From contig CAZCSY010000006.1 in assembly GCA_964501505.1 (NCBI GenBank), forward strand, positions 1-37,600: a stretch of DNA of 37,600 nt. Direction: 5' to 3'. The notes beneath the pieces are model-generated. The model did not search any database. It was not told the DNA's origin and saw nothing but the letters and a program-made list of their open reading frames with translations. The number at the start of each line of letters is the position of its first letter. Position 1 is the stretch's first letter. This DNA is from CAZCSY01 sp964501505 (GTDB lineage: Bacteria > Omnitrophota > Gorgyraeia > Velamenicoccales > Velamenicoccaceae). Both the position numbers and the translations under genes were made by a program. Of the stretch, positions 23,998 to 31,503 are shown in pieces.

Positions 23998-24204
23998 GTG
24001 GCAAGGGGCAAGGTGAAGTGGTTCAATAACCAAAAGGGGTTTGGGTTCATCACGACGGATGCCGGCACGGATGTCTTCGTGCACTACAGCGCGATTGCGC
24101 AGGAAGGCTACAAGACCCTCGAGGAAGGGCAGGAGGTCGAGTTCGACGTCGAAAAGGGTCCCAAGGGCGAACAGGCCACCAACGTACGCAAGGCCAGCGC
24201 ATAA
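23998..24204 (+). CDS. Cold-shock domain protein
   Basis: A 68-residue CspA-type protein with both RNA-binding motifs, KGFGFIT (RNP1) and VFVHYSAI (RNP2), and the usual GKVKWFN start. It binds single-stranded RNA and DNA and melts structure at low temperature. The GTG start at 23998 lies 7 bases after AAGGAAGGAGG. The long leader with a promoter and terminator-like hairpin matches the known habit of csp genes to be regulated through the 5' UTR. A bidirectional terminator follows. Confidence 0.96.
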   Translation: MARGKVKWFNNQKGFGFITTDAGTDVFVHYSAIAQEGYKTLEEGQEVEFDVEKGPKGEQATNVRKASA

Positions 24205-24219
24205 TTTCTTAAAAAACGA

Positions 24220-24262
24220 AAATGATAGGCCCGGTCGGCATAACGGCCGGGCTTTTTCATTT
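24220..24262. terminator. Bidirectional terminator between csp and the YqaA-type gene
   Basis: GCCCGG (24229-24234) pairs with CCGGGC (24247-24252), followed by TTTTT for the plus strand. The flanks AAATGA (24220-24225) and TCATTT (24257-24262) also pair, and an A-run before the stem serves the minus strand. It overlaps the last codons of the convergent gene. Confidence 0.82.
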
Positions 24263-24883
24263 GAGGCCGTAGCGGATGAGGAGGAAGCCGCCGATGAGGA
24301 GAGCCGCGAAGATGAGCGAGAAGATATCGAAGTACTTTTCGACCGTGGCCGCGATGCGGCGGCCGAAGAGCCTGAGGCTCGCCGCCACGAGGAAGAAACG
24401 GCCGAAGCGGCCGGCGAGCGAGGCGACCAGCAGCGTCGCAATATGGATGTGAAAGAGCCCCGCCGAAATGGTGAAGACCTTGTAGGGGATGGGCGTGAAC
24501 GCGGCGGTGAAGATGGCCAGAAACGCGTTCTCCTCGTACCTCTGGCTGACCAGCACCATCGTCTCTTCCAGGTGGTAGGTCGCGATGATCCAGTGTCCCG
24601 CTGTTTCGTAGAGGCCCCAGCCGATGGCGTAGCCCAGGAGGGCGCCCAGGAGCGAGCCCAGCGTGCACAGGCAGACGTAGGTAAACCATCGGCGCGGCTT
24701 GGCGATCACCATGGGGATAAGGAGGATGTCCGGCGGGACCGGAAAGAAGGAGCTCTCCATGAAGGCGATGCCGGAGAGGGCCAGGGGCGCTCGGGGCGTC
24801 TTGGCCCAGTGGAGGGTCCAGTCGTAGAGGCGGCGCAGGAGACGTGAGGGCGCCTTGAGGATGCGGATGAGCACCTGTGTCAT
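24257..24883 (-). CDS. YqaA/DedA-type VTT-domain membrane protein
   Basis: A 208-residue inner-membrane protein of the SNARE-associated (VTT) superfamily. Hallmarks are FMESSFFPVPPDILLIP, a re-entrant loop motif, and the later FTPIPYKVFTISAG segment, with about five hydrophobic stretches. DedA-family proteins take part in lipid carrier or phospholipid flipping. The ATG at 24883 was preferred to upstream in-frame codons because the longer N-terminus would run across the promoter of the divergent protease gene. GGAGG lies upstream on the minus strand. Which lipid it handles is not known. Confidence 0.87.
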   Translation of the reverse strand: MTQVLIRILKAPSRLLRRLYDWTLHWAKTPRAPLALSGIAFMESSFFPVPPDILLIPMVIAKPRRWFTYVCLCTLGSLLGALLGYAIGWGLYETAGHWIIATYHLEETMVLVSQRYEENAFLAIFTAAFTPIPYKVFTISAGLFHIHIATLLVASLAGRFGRFFLVAASLRLFGRRIAATVEKYFDIFSLIFAALLIGGFLLIRYGLK

Positions 24884-24914
24884 ACCGCCGTTATCATAAA
24901 CCTCCACCGACGGG

Positions 24915-24942
24915 TTGTCAATAGCAGGGAGGATGGTATAAT
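24915..24942 (+). promoter_or_regulatory. Promoter of the M48 protease / ABC-F operon
   Basis: TTGTCA (24915-24920), a 16-base spacer and a perfect TATAAT (24937-24942), about 75 nt before the expected transcript reaches the GTG at 25027. Confidence 0.72.
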
Positions 24943-25026
24943 GCCCGTACTGTTTTAAGAAGCCCCTGCCCAGGCCTGAGGAGCTTCGTTGAGCGCAGCG
25001 CATGGGCTCATAAAGAGGAGGGTGTT

Positions 25027-25983
25027 GTGTTTTCTTTACACGCAAGGATGTTTTTGTTGCTGGCGGTGTTGTTCGGCATCATCTACATGGTGATGACCGT
25101 GGTCGGCGTCGCCATGGGGATCGGGAATTTTTATTTTTACCTTATCCTGTCGCTTGCCCTGATGGCAATCCAGTACGCAATCGGGCCCAAGCTCGTCGAA
25201 TGGTCCATGCGCGTGCGCTATGTCTCCGAGAGCCAGGCGCCTGAGCTGCACCGCATGGTGGGGGAGTTGGCCCGCAAGGCGGGGATGCCCAAGCCGCGGG
25301 TCGCGATAGCGCCCCTACCCTTGCCCAATGCCTTTGCCTTCGGCCGCAGCTGGTCGGACGGCCGCGTGTGCGTGACGCAGGGGATCATGGAGCTCCTGGA
25401 CGAACAGGAGCTGCGGGCGGTCCTGGGGCATGAAATCACCCACCTGAGGAACCGTGATGTCGTGACGATCACGCTCTTGTCCGTCATTCCCATGATCCTG
25501 TACCGCATCGCCTGGCACTTTCTCTTCTTCGGGGGCGGCCGGCGCCGCGACGGCGGCCAGGTGGTGCTGATCGGCCTGGCGGCATTTCTCTTTTACTTCA
25601 TCACAAACCTGCTCGTTCTCTACGCCTCGCGCATCCGCGAGTACTTTGCCGACAGAGGGTCTGTGGCGCTGGGCAACTCTCCTTCGACGCTGGCGTCCGC
25701 CCTGTATAAGCTCGTCTATGGATCGGCACGGACGGACCGCGCGGTCGTGCGCGACGCCGAAGGCCTCAAGGCCTTTTTCATCAACGACCCGTCCCGCGCC
25801 CGCAAAGAGATCCGGGAGCTGAGCCAGCTGGACCTCGACCACAGCGGCACGATCGACCCCGGCGAGCTGCACGTCCTGCGCTCGCGGACGCTGAACCTGA
25901 GCTTTTCCGACAAGATGATGGAGCTGTTGAGCACGCATCCGAACATGCTCAAGCGCATCAAGGTGTTATCGGTCTATAAATGA
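25027..25983 (+). CDS. HtpX-like M48 membrane metalloprotease with EF-hand-like loop
   Basis: A 318-residue protease with two N-terminal membrane helices (about 8-28 and 33-52), the zinc-binding HEITH motif at 135-139 and the third ligand E205 in REYFADRGS, with two more hydrophobic stretches between them. HtpX proteases degrade damaged inner-membrane proteins. Unusually, residues 269-280 read DLDHSGTIDPGE, a textbook 12-residue EF-hand calcium loop, placed in the C-terminal cytoplasmic part. The GTG start at 25027 follows GAGGAGGG; an ATG eight codons in is an alternative. The stop overlaps the start of the ABC-F gene (ATGA). Confidence 0.9.
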   Translation: MFSLHARMFLLLAVLFGIIYMVMTVVGVAMGIGNFYFYLILSLALMAIQYAIGPKLVEWSMRVRYVSESQAPELHRMVGELARKAGMPKPRVAIAPLPLPNAFAFGRSWSDGRVCVTQGIMELLDEQELRAVLGHEITHLRNRDVVTITLLSVIPMILYRIAWHFLFFGGGRRRDGGQVVLIGLAAFLFYFITNLLVLYASRIREYFADRGSVALGNSPSTLASALYKLVYGSARTDRAVVRDAEGLKAFFINDPSRARKEIRELSQLDLDHSGTIDPGELHVLRSRTLNLSFSDKMMELLSTHPNMLKRIKVLSVYK

Positions 25984-27899
25984 TCACTATCAGCAGACTC
26001 TCCAAGGATTTCGGCACGAAGACGCTTTTTGAGGACGTCTCGCTCTTCATCGGTCCCGGCGAGAAGATCGGCCTGATCGGCCCCAACGGTTCGGGCAAGA
26101 GCACCTTCTTTGGTCTCTTGCTGGGCGAGGCAGAACCCTCTTCGGGCTCGATACAGATGCAAAAGGGTATCGCCGTCGGGTACCTGCCTCAGGAATCGCG
26201 CTTTGCATCGGAGAGGACCGTTATCGGCGAGTTGCTGGAGGGGGATGACCGGATCCGTTCTCTGCGCAAGGAGAAGCGTGAGCTGGAGTTGGCCCACAGG
26301 GCGGATGAGCCGCGCTACGGCGATATCCTTCATGAACTCGATGTCCTTGATTTTTTCAAGCTGGAACACAAGGCCGAAAAGATCCTCATGGGGCTTGGGT
26401 TTGAGGCGGTTGACGTCGAGCGGCCGGTGGCGGAGCTCTCGGGCGGCTGGCAGATGCGCGTCTTGCTCGCCAAGCTTTTGCTCCTGCCGTATGACCTCCT
26501 TCTTCTGGACGAGCCGACGAACTACCTGGACCTCAATGCCGCGCTCTGGCTCAAGGATTTCCTCAAGGGGTACAGAGGCACCTTCATCATGATCTCGCAC
26601 GACAAGGTCTATTTGACGGAGGTGACGAATTATTCGCTGATCCTTGAGCACGGCCGGATGGCCAAGGTGCGCGGCAGCTATGAAGATTACGAGCGCCTGC
26701 GCGAGGAGCGCCGGCGGCACCTGGAGAAGAAGCTCGAGGTCCAGTCCAAAAAACGCAAGCAACTGGAAGGGTTTATCTCGCGCTTCCACGCCCAGCCCAA
26801 CAAGGCGGCGGCGGTCCGCAACAAGCGCAGGACGATCGAGCGCATGGAGGAGATCGTCCTGTCGCCGGACCCACGGGAGAGTATCCGGCACTTCTCTTTT
26901 CCCCGGACGCCGAGGAGCGGCCAGCGCGTCATCAGTCTTGAAAAGATAAGCAAGGCCTATGGGGAGAAGTCGGTCTACCGGGATCTGGACTTCACGATCG
27001 AGCGCGGTGAACGGGCCGTCCTCGCCGGGGTCAACGGCGCGGGCAAGTCTACGCTCCTGAAGATCCTGGCCGGCGTCTTGCCGATCGACAGTGGCAGGCG
27101 CGACGCCGGACACAACGTCGCCATCGGTTATTTCTCGCAGACGCGCCTGGATACGCTGAGCCCCGAGAATACGGTCCTGCAGGAGGCCTATAGCGCCGCG
27201 CCCGGCATGATGGCGCAGGAAGATATCCGTACGATCCTGGGGGCGTTTCTCTTTCAGGGCGACGACGTGGAAAAGAAGGTCGCCGTCCTGTCGGGCGGGG
27301 AGAAGAGCCGTTTGAACCTGGCCAAGTTTCTGATCCGGCCGCCGAACTTCCTTTTGCTCGATGAACCGACGACCCACCTGGACGTGGACGCCGTCGATGC
27401 GCTGGTCATGGCGCTCTCCCGTTACGAGGGGACGTGCGTCTTTATCAGTCACGACATCCACTTCGTGCGCAGCATGGCCAACGTCGTCTATGAGGTGAAG
27501 GACGGCCGCGTGCGCAAGTTCTTCGGAAACTTTGATTATTATCTTGAGAAGCGCGACCAGATGTCGGATATTTGTAAGACCGTCGGCCCGAAGAAAAAGG
27601 AACCTCCTTTGGACCAGCACGCCCGTCAGCGCGCCCGGGAAGAGCACAAGAGGCAACACGATGAGGAGCGCCGGCGCAAGGCCCACAACATGCGCATCGG
27701 GACTCAAATCCAGAAGCTGGAAACGGAGAAAGAGGATCTGAAGCTGGAGGGCTATGCCAAGGCCCGCGCGCTTGCCGATCAGCGCATCTACCGCGACGAA
27801 AACACCGCCCGGGAGTACGGCCGTCGCCTGAAAGAGATCGAGAGCCGCCGGGTTCTCCTCGACGCGGAAATCGCCCGGCTCCGCTCCCAGATCCAGTGA
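25980..27899 (+). CDS. ABC-F family ATPase
   Basis: A 639-residue soluble protein with two ABC domains and no membrane segment. The first Walker A is GPNGSGKS at 34-41 with signature LSGGWQ; the second half has GVNGAGKST and LSGGEKSR. The first Walker B reads LLLLDEPTNYLDL, and the second LLLDEPTTHLDVD. Between the domains is the charged linker (P-site tRNA-interaction motif), and a coiled coil of about 80 residues closes the protein. ABC-F proteins act on ribosomes to relieve stalls or protect against antibiotics. The Uup/YheS/EttA subtype cannot be fixed by eye. It overlaps the protease gene by 4 nt. Confidence 0.92.
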   Translation: MITISRLSKDFGTKTLFEDVSLFIGPGEKIGLIGPNGSGKSTFFGLLLGEAEPSSGSIQMQKGIAVGYLPQESRFASERTVIGELLEGDDRIRSLRKEKRELELAHRADEPRYGDILHELDVLDFFKLEHKAEKILMGLGFEAVDVERPVAELSGGWQMRVLLAKLLLLPYDLLLLDEPTNYLDLNAALWLKDFLKGYRGTFIMISHDKVYLTEVTNYSLILEHGRMAKVRGSYEDYERLREERRRHLEKKLEVQSKKRKQLEGFISRFHAQPNKAAAVRNKRRTIERMEEIVLSPDPRESIRHFSFPRTPRSGQRVISLEKISKAYGEKSVYRDLDFTIERGERAVLAGVNGAGKSTLLKILAGVLPIDSGRRDAGHNVAIGYFSQTRLDTLSPENTVLQEAYSAAPGMMAQEDIRTILGAFLFQGDDVEKKVAVLSGGEKSRLNLAKFLIRPPNFLLLDEPTTHLDVDAVDALVMALSRYEGTCVFISHDIHFVRSMANVVYEVKDGRVRKFFGNFDYYLEKRDQMSDICKTVGPKKKEPPLDQHARQRAREEHKRQHDEERRRKAHNMRIGTQIQKLETEKEDLKLEGYAKARALADQRIYRDENTAREYGRRLKEIESRRVLLDAEIARLRSQIQ

Positions 27900-27959
27900 C
27901 CGGCAGACCCGTGGGTCCCCCCTTGGGCCTCACCGGCTGCGGATTTTAAAAAAGGGAGG

Positions 27960-27988
27960 TTGACAACCGGTCGGTGATGTGTTATAGT
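27960..27988 (+). promoter_or_regulatory. Promoter of the ammonium operon leader
   Basis: A perfect TTGACA (27960-27965), a 17-base spacer and TATAGT (27983-27988). The -10 box and its 5' flank (GATGTGT) match the promoter at 7867-7894. The leader to the first start codon is about 240 nt. Confidence 0.85.
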
Positions 27989-27994
27989 TCTGTC

Positions 27995-28011
27995 GATACC
28001 ACGAAGGTGTC
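27995..28011 (+). promoter_or_regulatory. Leader hairpin 1 (ACGAA loop) of the ammonium operon
   Basis: GATACC (27995-28000) pairs with GGTGTC (28006-28011), with one T-G pair, around ACGAA. It occupies the same place after the promoter as the ACGTG hairpin at 7901-7921. Its 3' arm GTGTC is complementary to GACAC at 28068-28072, between the two terminators. Confidence 0.6.
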
Positions 28012-28022
28012 AGAAGGCGATG

Positions 28023-28047
28023 AGGCGTTCGAGAGAACGCCTTTTTT
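28023..28047 (+). terminator. Leader terminator T1 with GAGA loop, ammonium operon
   Basis: AGGCGTTC (28023-28030) pairs perfectly with GAACGCCT (28035-28042) around a GAGA tetraloop, followed by T residues to 28047. It is a textbook intrinsic terminator placed before the operon rather than after one. Confidence 0.88.
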
Positions 28048-28080
28048 ATTGCCTGATTCGACGGCGAGACACGGATAGAG

Positions 28081-28133
28081 ACGTCCGAAAAGACCACGAC
28101 GGTGGGTCTTCTTCTGGGCGTTTTTTCTTTTTT
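28081..28133 (+). terminator. Leader terminator T2, ammonium operon
   Basis: The outer stem ACGTCC (28081-28086) pairs with GGGCGT (28116-28121). Inside it AAGACCAC (28090-28097) pairs with GTGGGTCTT (28102-28110) with one bulged G and loop GACG. Two T6 runs follow, split by one C (28121-28126 and 28128-28133). Confidence 0.72.
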
Positions 28134-28235
28134 CAGGGTCGTCGCAGACACAGGCGCGGCACCGGGAGTGTGCCCCTATGGCAACGATGCAGGGATGAAG
28201 GTCGGATAAGGGCATTCATAAAAAGGAGCACCTTC

Positions 28236-29009
28236 ATGGAAAGAGCATTCAGGAAGGGGATATTGTTCGGTGCGTTGGTTTTGTTTCTTACAGGCAGCTG
28301 CGGTCCTGCGACGGCCGCTGAGCCGCTGTTGGCCAAGCTTGACATCAAGGCCTCCGGTTCGCTGGATTTTTACAACCGATATGTGTGGCGCGGGTTCACG
28401 CTGGACGAAGACCCCGTGATCCAGCCGGGTTTTTCGTTGAGCACGAAGGGGTTCACGTTCTCATTCTGGAGCAGTTGGGACGCAGACAACAACGATGCCG
28501 CCAACTCCGATGAGATGGATTTCGTCTTCGACTACACGTATACGCTTGGCGACTTCGACCTGTCGGTCGGCCACACGTATTACGATTTCCCCGGGACGAA
28601 CGCCTACAGCAAGGAGTTTTACGTCGGCGTGGCGACTGAAAAAGTGCCGTTGCTCGATTGGCCGATTGCCCTGGGGGTGACCTACTACCGGGATTACGGA
28701 GATCAGAACCACGGCGGAGGTCTCGGGAATTACGTCGAGACGAGCATGGCTTTCAGCACGACGATCCTCGAAGATCCCGAGGTTACGATGGACCTGGGCG
28801 TCGCGTGGGGCGTCAACGACAAGCTCTTTATCGCCGGTGACGGCGGCCAGACGACGCTCTCTCTCGGATTCGGGGTGCCGCTGACCGAGAGCCTGTCGTT
28901 TTCACCGAGCATCCATTACACGATCCCGTATGGGGACCTGTCCGATGCGGCCGACGGCAACCAGGACGATGTCTTCTGGGGAGGTTTTAGTCTGTCGTAC
29001 ACGTTTTAA
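28236..29009 (+). CDS. TorF-like outer-membrane beta-barrel
   Basis: A 257-residue exported protein with a signal peptide (cleavage probably after PATAA) and a barrel made of alternating short strands. DFYNRYVWRGFTLDED near the mature start is typical of the TorF/Gcw_chp family of putative porins, and the last residues SLSYTF end in the C-terminal Phe used for outer-membrane assembly. The ATG at 28236 follows AAAAGGAG. It heads the operon with a small DNA-binding-like gene, the ammonium channel and PII, so it probably lets ammonium or a related small nitrogen compound through the outer membrane; this is inferred from context. Confidence 0.86.
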   Translation: MERAFRKGILFGALVLFLTGSCGPATAAEPLLAKLDIKASGSLDFYNRYVWRGFTLDEDPVIQPGFSLSTKGFTFSFWSSWDADNNDAANSDEMDFVFDYTYTLGDFDLSVGHTYYDFPGTNAYSKEFYVGVATEKVPLLDWPIALGVTYYRDYGDQNHGGGLGNYVETSMAFSTTILEDPEVTMDLGVAWGVNDKLFIAGDGGQTTLSLGFGVPLTESLSFSPSIHYTIPYGDLSDAADGNQDDVFWGGFSLSYTF

Positions 29010-29034
29010 TCTCGACAGACACCGGGAGGCGGGC

Positions 29035-29232
29035 GTGGAAAGCAAGGAATTGACTGAGAGGATCCGGCGGCCGAAGCAGAAGAATGGGTACGCCCTGCAG
29101 GAACTCTCTATGAAGCTGGAGGTGCAGATCGCGATCCTTGAGCGCTGGTTTAAGAGCAACCGGATCAACCGCGTCTACGCCTTCCGGGGGGATGAAAAAT
29201 TGAGAGCATATGATGATAAGGGTAAGAAGTAA
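29035..29232 (+). CDS. 65-residue HTH-like protein in the ammonium operon
   Basis: A GTG start at 29035, with GGGAGG six bases upstream, gives a basic 65-residue protein. The core GYALQELSMKLEVQIAI and LERWFKSNRINRVYAF has the spacing of a MerR/Xis-like winged helix-turn-helix, in which the second helix (LERWFKSNRI) would read DNA. It lacks a partner or effector domain, so it would act as a small repressor, co-regulator or RNA-binding protein. It lies 25 bases after the barrel gene and 15 before amtB, inside the same unit. Fold assignment is by eye and not firm. Confidence 0.68.
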   Translation: MESKELTERIRRPKQKNGYALQELSMKLEVQIAILERWFKSNRINRVYAFRGDEKLRAYDDKGKK

Positions 29233-29247
29233 GGTAAGGAGGCAGGC

Positions 29248-30579
29248 ATGAGAAGGGGATTGTATAAGGTTGGTGTTCTCCTGGTTTGTTGGGGCATGGC
29301 GGCCCCGACGGTCTGGGCAGCGCCCGAAGCGGCCGCGGCGTCGGCGGTCGGTCTGGATACCTTGTGGGTATTGGTGGCCGCGTTCCTCGTCTTTTTCATG
29401 CAGGCGGGGTTCGGCATGGTCGAGGCCGGTTTTATCCGCGCCAAAAACGTATGCAACATCCTGACGAAGAACTTCCTGGACTTCTGCATGGCGTCGCTGG
29501 GCTTTTTCCTCTTCGGCTACGCCATCATGTTCGGGGCCGGAAACGGTTTCATGGGTTTAAAGGGCTGGTTTCTTATGGGCGCCGAGAGCGGGGCGGGGGT
29601 GCCGCTGTACGCCTTCTGGCTCTTTCAGGCAGCCTTCTGCGGTGCGGCGGCGACGATCGTCGCGGGCGGCATGGCCGAGCGGATGAAGTTTCCCGCTTAT
29701 CTCATTTATTCGTTTGCGATCTCGGCCTTTATCTATCCTCTGGTCGGCCACTGGATCTGGGGCGGCGGGTGGCTCGCAGCCAAGGGTTTCGCGGACTTCG
29801 CGGGCTCCACGGTCGTACATTCCGTCGGCGGCTTTGCGGCCCTAATCGGGACGATCATCCTGAAACCACGTACCGGTAAGTACAGCCCGGACGGTTCACC
29901 CAACGTGCTCGCCGGCCATTCGATCCCGCTGGCCTCCCTGGGAGTGTTTATCCTCTGGTTCGGCTGGTTCGGGTTTAATCCGGGTTCGACCTTGAGCGTC
30001 GGCAACGGCGATCTGATCGCGCGCGTGGCCATCAATACGAACCTCGCGGCGGCCATGGGCGGCATCACGGCGATGTTCGCGGTCTGGAAGATGTTCGGCA
30101 AGCCGGACCTTTCCATGGCGATGAACGGTGCCCTGGCGGGCCTCGTAGCGATCACCGCACCGTGTGCCTTTGTCGAGCCGTGGGCCGCGATCCTCATCGG
30201 CGGCATCGGCGGCGTCCTGGTCGTTTTGGGCGTCGTCTGTCTTGATAAGATGAGGATCGACGATCCTGTCGGCGCGGTCCCTGTCCACGGCCTCAACGGC
30301 GTGTGGGGCACTTTGTCCGTCGGCCTGTTCGGCCAGAAGGCCCTGGGCCTGGCGCATGACGGCCTCTTTTACGCAGGCGGGTGGACACAACTTGGTATTC
30401 AGCTCCTGGGGGTGGTGAGCGTGGTGGTGTTTATTTTTGTTACGATGGGCACCCTCTTTAAACTGATCGACGCGACGATCGGCCTGAGGGTGTCGCGCGA
30501 CGAAGAACTTAAGGGTCTGGACATCGGCGAGCACGGCATGGAGTCCTACGCCGGGTTCCAGATCTTCACGACGCAATAG
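29248..30579 (+). CDS. amtB: Ammonium transporter AmtB
   Basis: A 443-residue channel with a cleavable signal peptide (cut near TVWA) and 11 membrane helices. Both pore histidines are present, one in VVHSVGGFAALIG and the second in VHGLNGVWGTLSVG. The family segment AGFGMVEAG is also present. It moves ammonium (NH4+ deprotonated to NH3) into the cell. AAGGAGG lies upstream of the ATG. The PII gene follows 29 bases downstream; PII plugs the channel when nitrogen is plentiful. The whole unit starts behind the two-terminator leader at 27960-28235. Confidence 0.97.
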   Translation: MRRGLYKVGVLLVCWGMAAPTVWAAPEAAAASAVGLDTLWVLVAAFLVFFMQAGFGMVEAGFIRAKNVCNILTKNFLDFCMASLGFFLFGYAIMFGAGNGFMGLKGWFLMGAESGAGVPLYAFWLFQAAFCGAAATIVAGGMAERMKFPAYLIYSFAISAFIYPLVGHWIWGGGWLAAKGFADFAGSTVVHSVGGFAALIGTIILKPRTGKYSPDGSPNVLAGHSIPLASLGVFILWFGWFGFNPGSTLSVGNGDLIARVAINTNLAAAMGGITAMFAVWKMFGKPDLSMAMNGALAGLVAITAPCAFVEPWAAILIGGIGGVLVVLGVVCLDKMRIDDPVGAVPVHGLNGVWGTLSVGLFGQKALGLAHDGLFYAGGWTQLGIQLLGVVSVVVFIFVTMGTLFKLIDATIGLRVSRDEELKGLDIGEHGMESYAGFQIFTTQ

Positions 30580-30608
30580 GCCGGGATTCTTAAGGGAGGT
30601 GACGATCC

Positions 30609-30950
30609 ATGAAGCTCATTATCGCGATGATCCAACCGCATAAGTTGCCGGACGTCAAGAAGGCCCTGTATGATGCCGACGTCCACAAGATGACCGTGAC
30701 CAACGCCCTGGGGTGCGGCCAGCAGAAGGGGTTTTCGGAGACGTACCGGGGGGTGATTACGGAGGTGAACCTTTTGAAGAAGATCCGGCTGGAGATCGGC
30801 GTCAACGAGGATTTTGTCGAGCCCACCATCAAGGCCATCATCGGGGGGGCCAAAACGGGCCACATCGGGGACGGCAAGATCTTCGTGCTGGACTTAGGGG
30901 AGTGTATCCGCATCCGGACGGGGGAGAGGGGTTCGCCGGCGATCGGGTAG
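30609..30950 (+). CDS. glnK: PII nitrogen regulator, lacks Tyr51
   Basis: A 113-residue PII protein. The T-loop region reads GQQKGFSETYRGVITEV, with K58, the B-loop TGHIGDGKIFV and C-loop IRIRTGER intact, so ATP/ADP and 2-oxoglutarate binding should work. Position 51, the uridylylated Tyr of enteric PII, is Thr here, and position 49, the phosphorylated Ser of cyanobacteria, is Val. Covalent control of the usual kinds is therefore unlikely, and ligands alone should control binding to AmtB. GGGAGGTG precedes the ATG. The gene is the last of the operon and a terminator follows. Confidence 0.95.
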   Translation: MKLIIAMIQPHKLPDVKKALYDADVHKMTVTNALGCGQQKGFSETYRGVITEVNLLKKIRLEIGVNEDFVEPTIKAIIGGAKTGHIGDGKIFVLDLGECIRIRTGERGSPAIG

Positions 30951-30958
30951 GGGATTGA

Positions 30959-30992
30959 GGGGGCGTCCGCACAGGGCGCCCCCTTATTTTTT
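30959..30992 (+). terminator. Terminator of the ammonium operon
   Basis: GGGGGCG (30959-30965) pairs with CGCCCCC (30977-30983), followed by TTATTTTTT (30984-30992). Confidence 0.9.
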
Positions 30993-31051
30993 GGCTCTTT
31001 GCGGGGGAGGGCGTCTCCGGAAGGGACATCTCATCAACTCGCGTTTTTTCC

Positions 31052-31080
31052 TTTTTCTTTTTCCGCCTTTTTGTTATAAT
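31052..31080 (+). promoter_or_regulatory. Probable promoter of the trxA operon
   Basis: A perfect TATAAT lies at 31075-31080; the -35 position (31052-31057, TTTTTC) is weak and sits in a T-rich stretch. The leader to the trxA start is about 90 nt. Confidence 0.5.
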
Positions 31081-31174
31081 AATAAGGCTTTTTGCCGGTA
31101 GGGTTTGTAGGGAGGGTCGCCTCGCCGATTACTGTAACACCCATTTCTCACACAAGTTAGGATGAGGAGGTTGT

Positions 31175-31498
31175 ATGGGGGCAGTGCATTTGACAGACGA
31201 GAATTTCAAGAAAGAGGTTTTGGAGTCCGGTGCGCCCTGCCTCGTTGATTTCTGGGCGGAGTGGTGCGGTCCCTGTCGGCGCGTGGCGCCGATCGTCGAG
31301 GAGCTGGCCGACGAGTACCGGGGTCGGCTGAAGGTCGCCAAGGTCAACGTGGATGACGGCCAGAGGGTCGCGACCTCCTACGGCGTCATGTCTATCCCGA
31401 CGCTGATGTTCTTCAAGGGCGGTCAGGTCGTCGAGCAGATCATCGGCGCCGTCGGCAAAGAGGAACTCAAACGAAAGATCGAGGAGCACCTGGTTTGA
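31175..31498 (+). CDS. trxA: Thioredoxin
   Basis: A 107-residue thioredoxin with active site WCGPC (C31, C34), the cis-proline segment SIPTLMFFKGG, and the usual length. It reduces protein disulfides in the cytoplasm and is recharged by thioredoxin reductase, which is encoded in the same operon at 34626. GAGGAGG precedes the ATG. Its stop overlaps a possible TTG start (31495) of the pta gene, so the genes are tightly joined. Confidence 0.97.
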   Translation: MGAVHLTDENFKKEVLESGAPCLVDFWAEWCGPCRRVAPIVEELADEYRGRLKVAKVNVDDGQRVATSYGVMSIPTLMFFKGGQVVEQIIGAVGKEELKRKIEEHLV

Positions 31499-31503
31499 AG
31501 GCC

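Noticed and set aside
28236..28340. Lipoprotein signal in the barrel gene (TGSC)
   Set aside because: Residue -3 to the Cys is Thr rather than Leu, a normal cleavage site follows at PATAA, and the C-terminal barrel ends in Phe.
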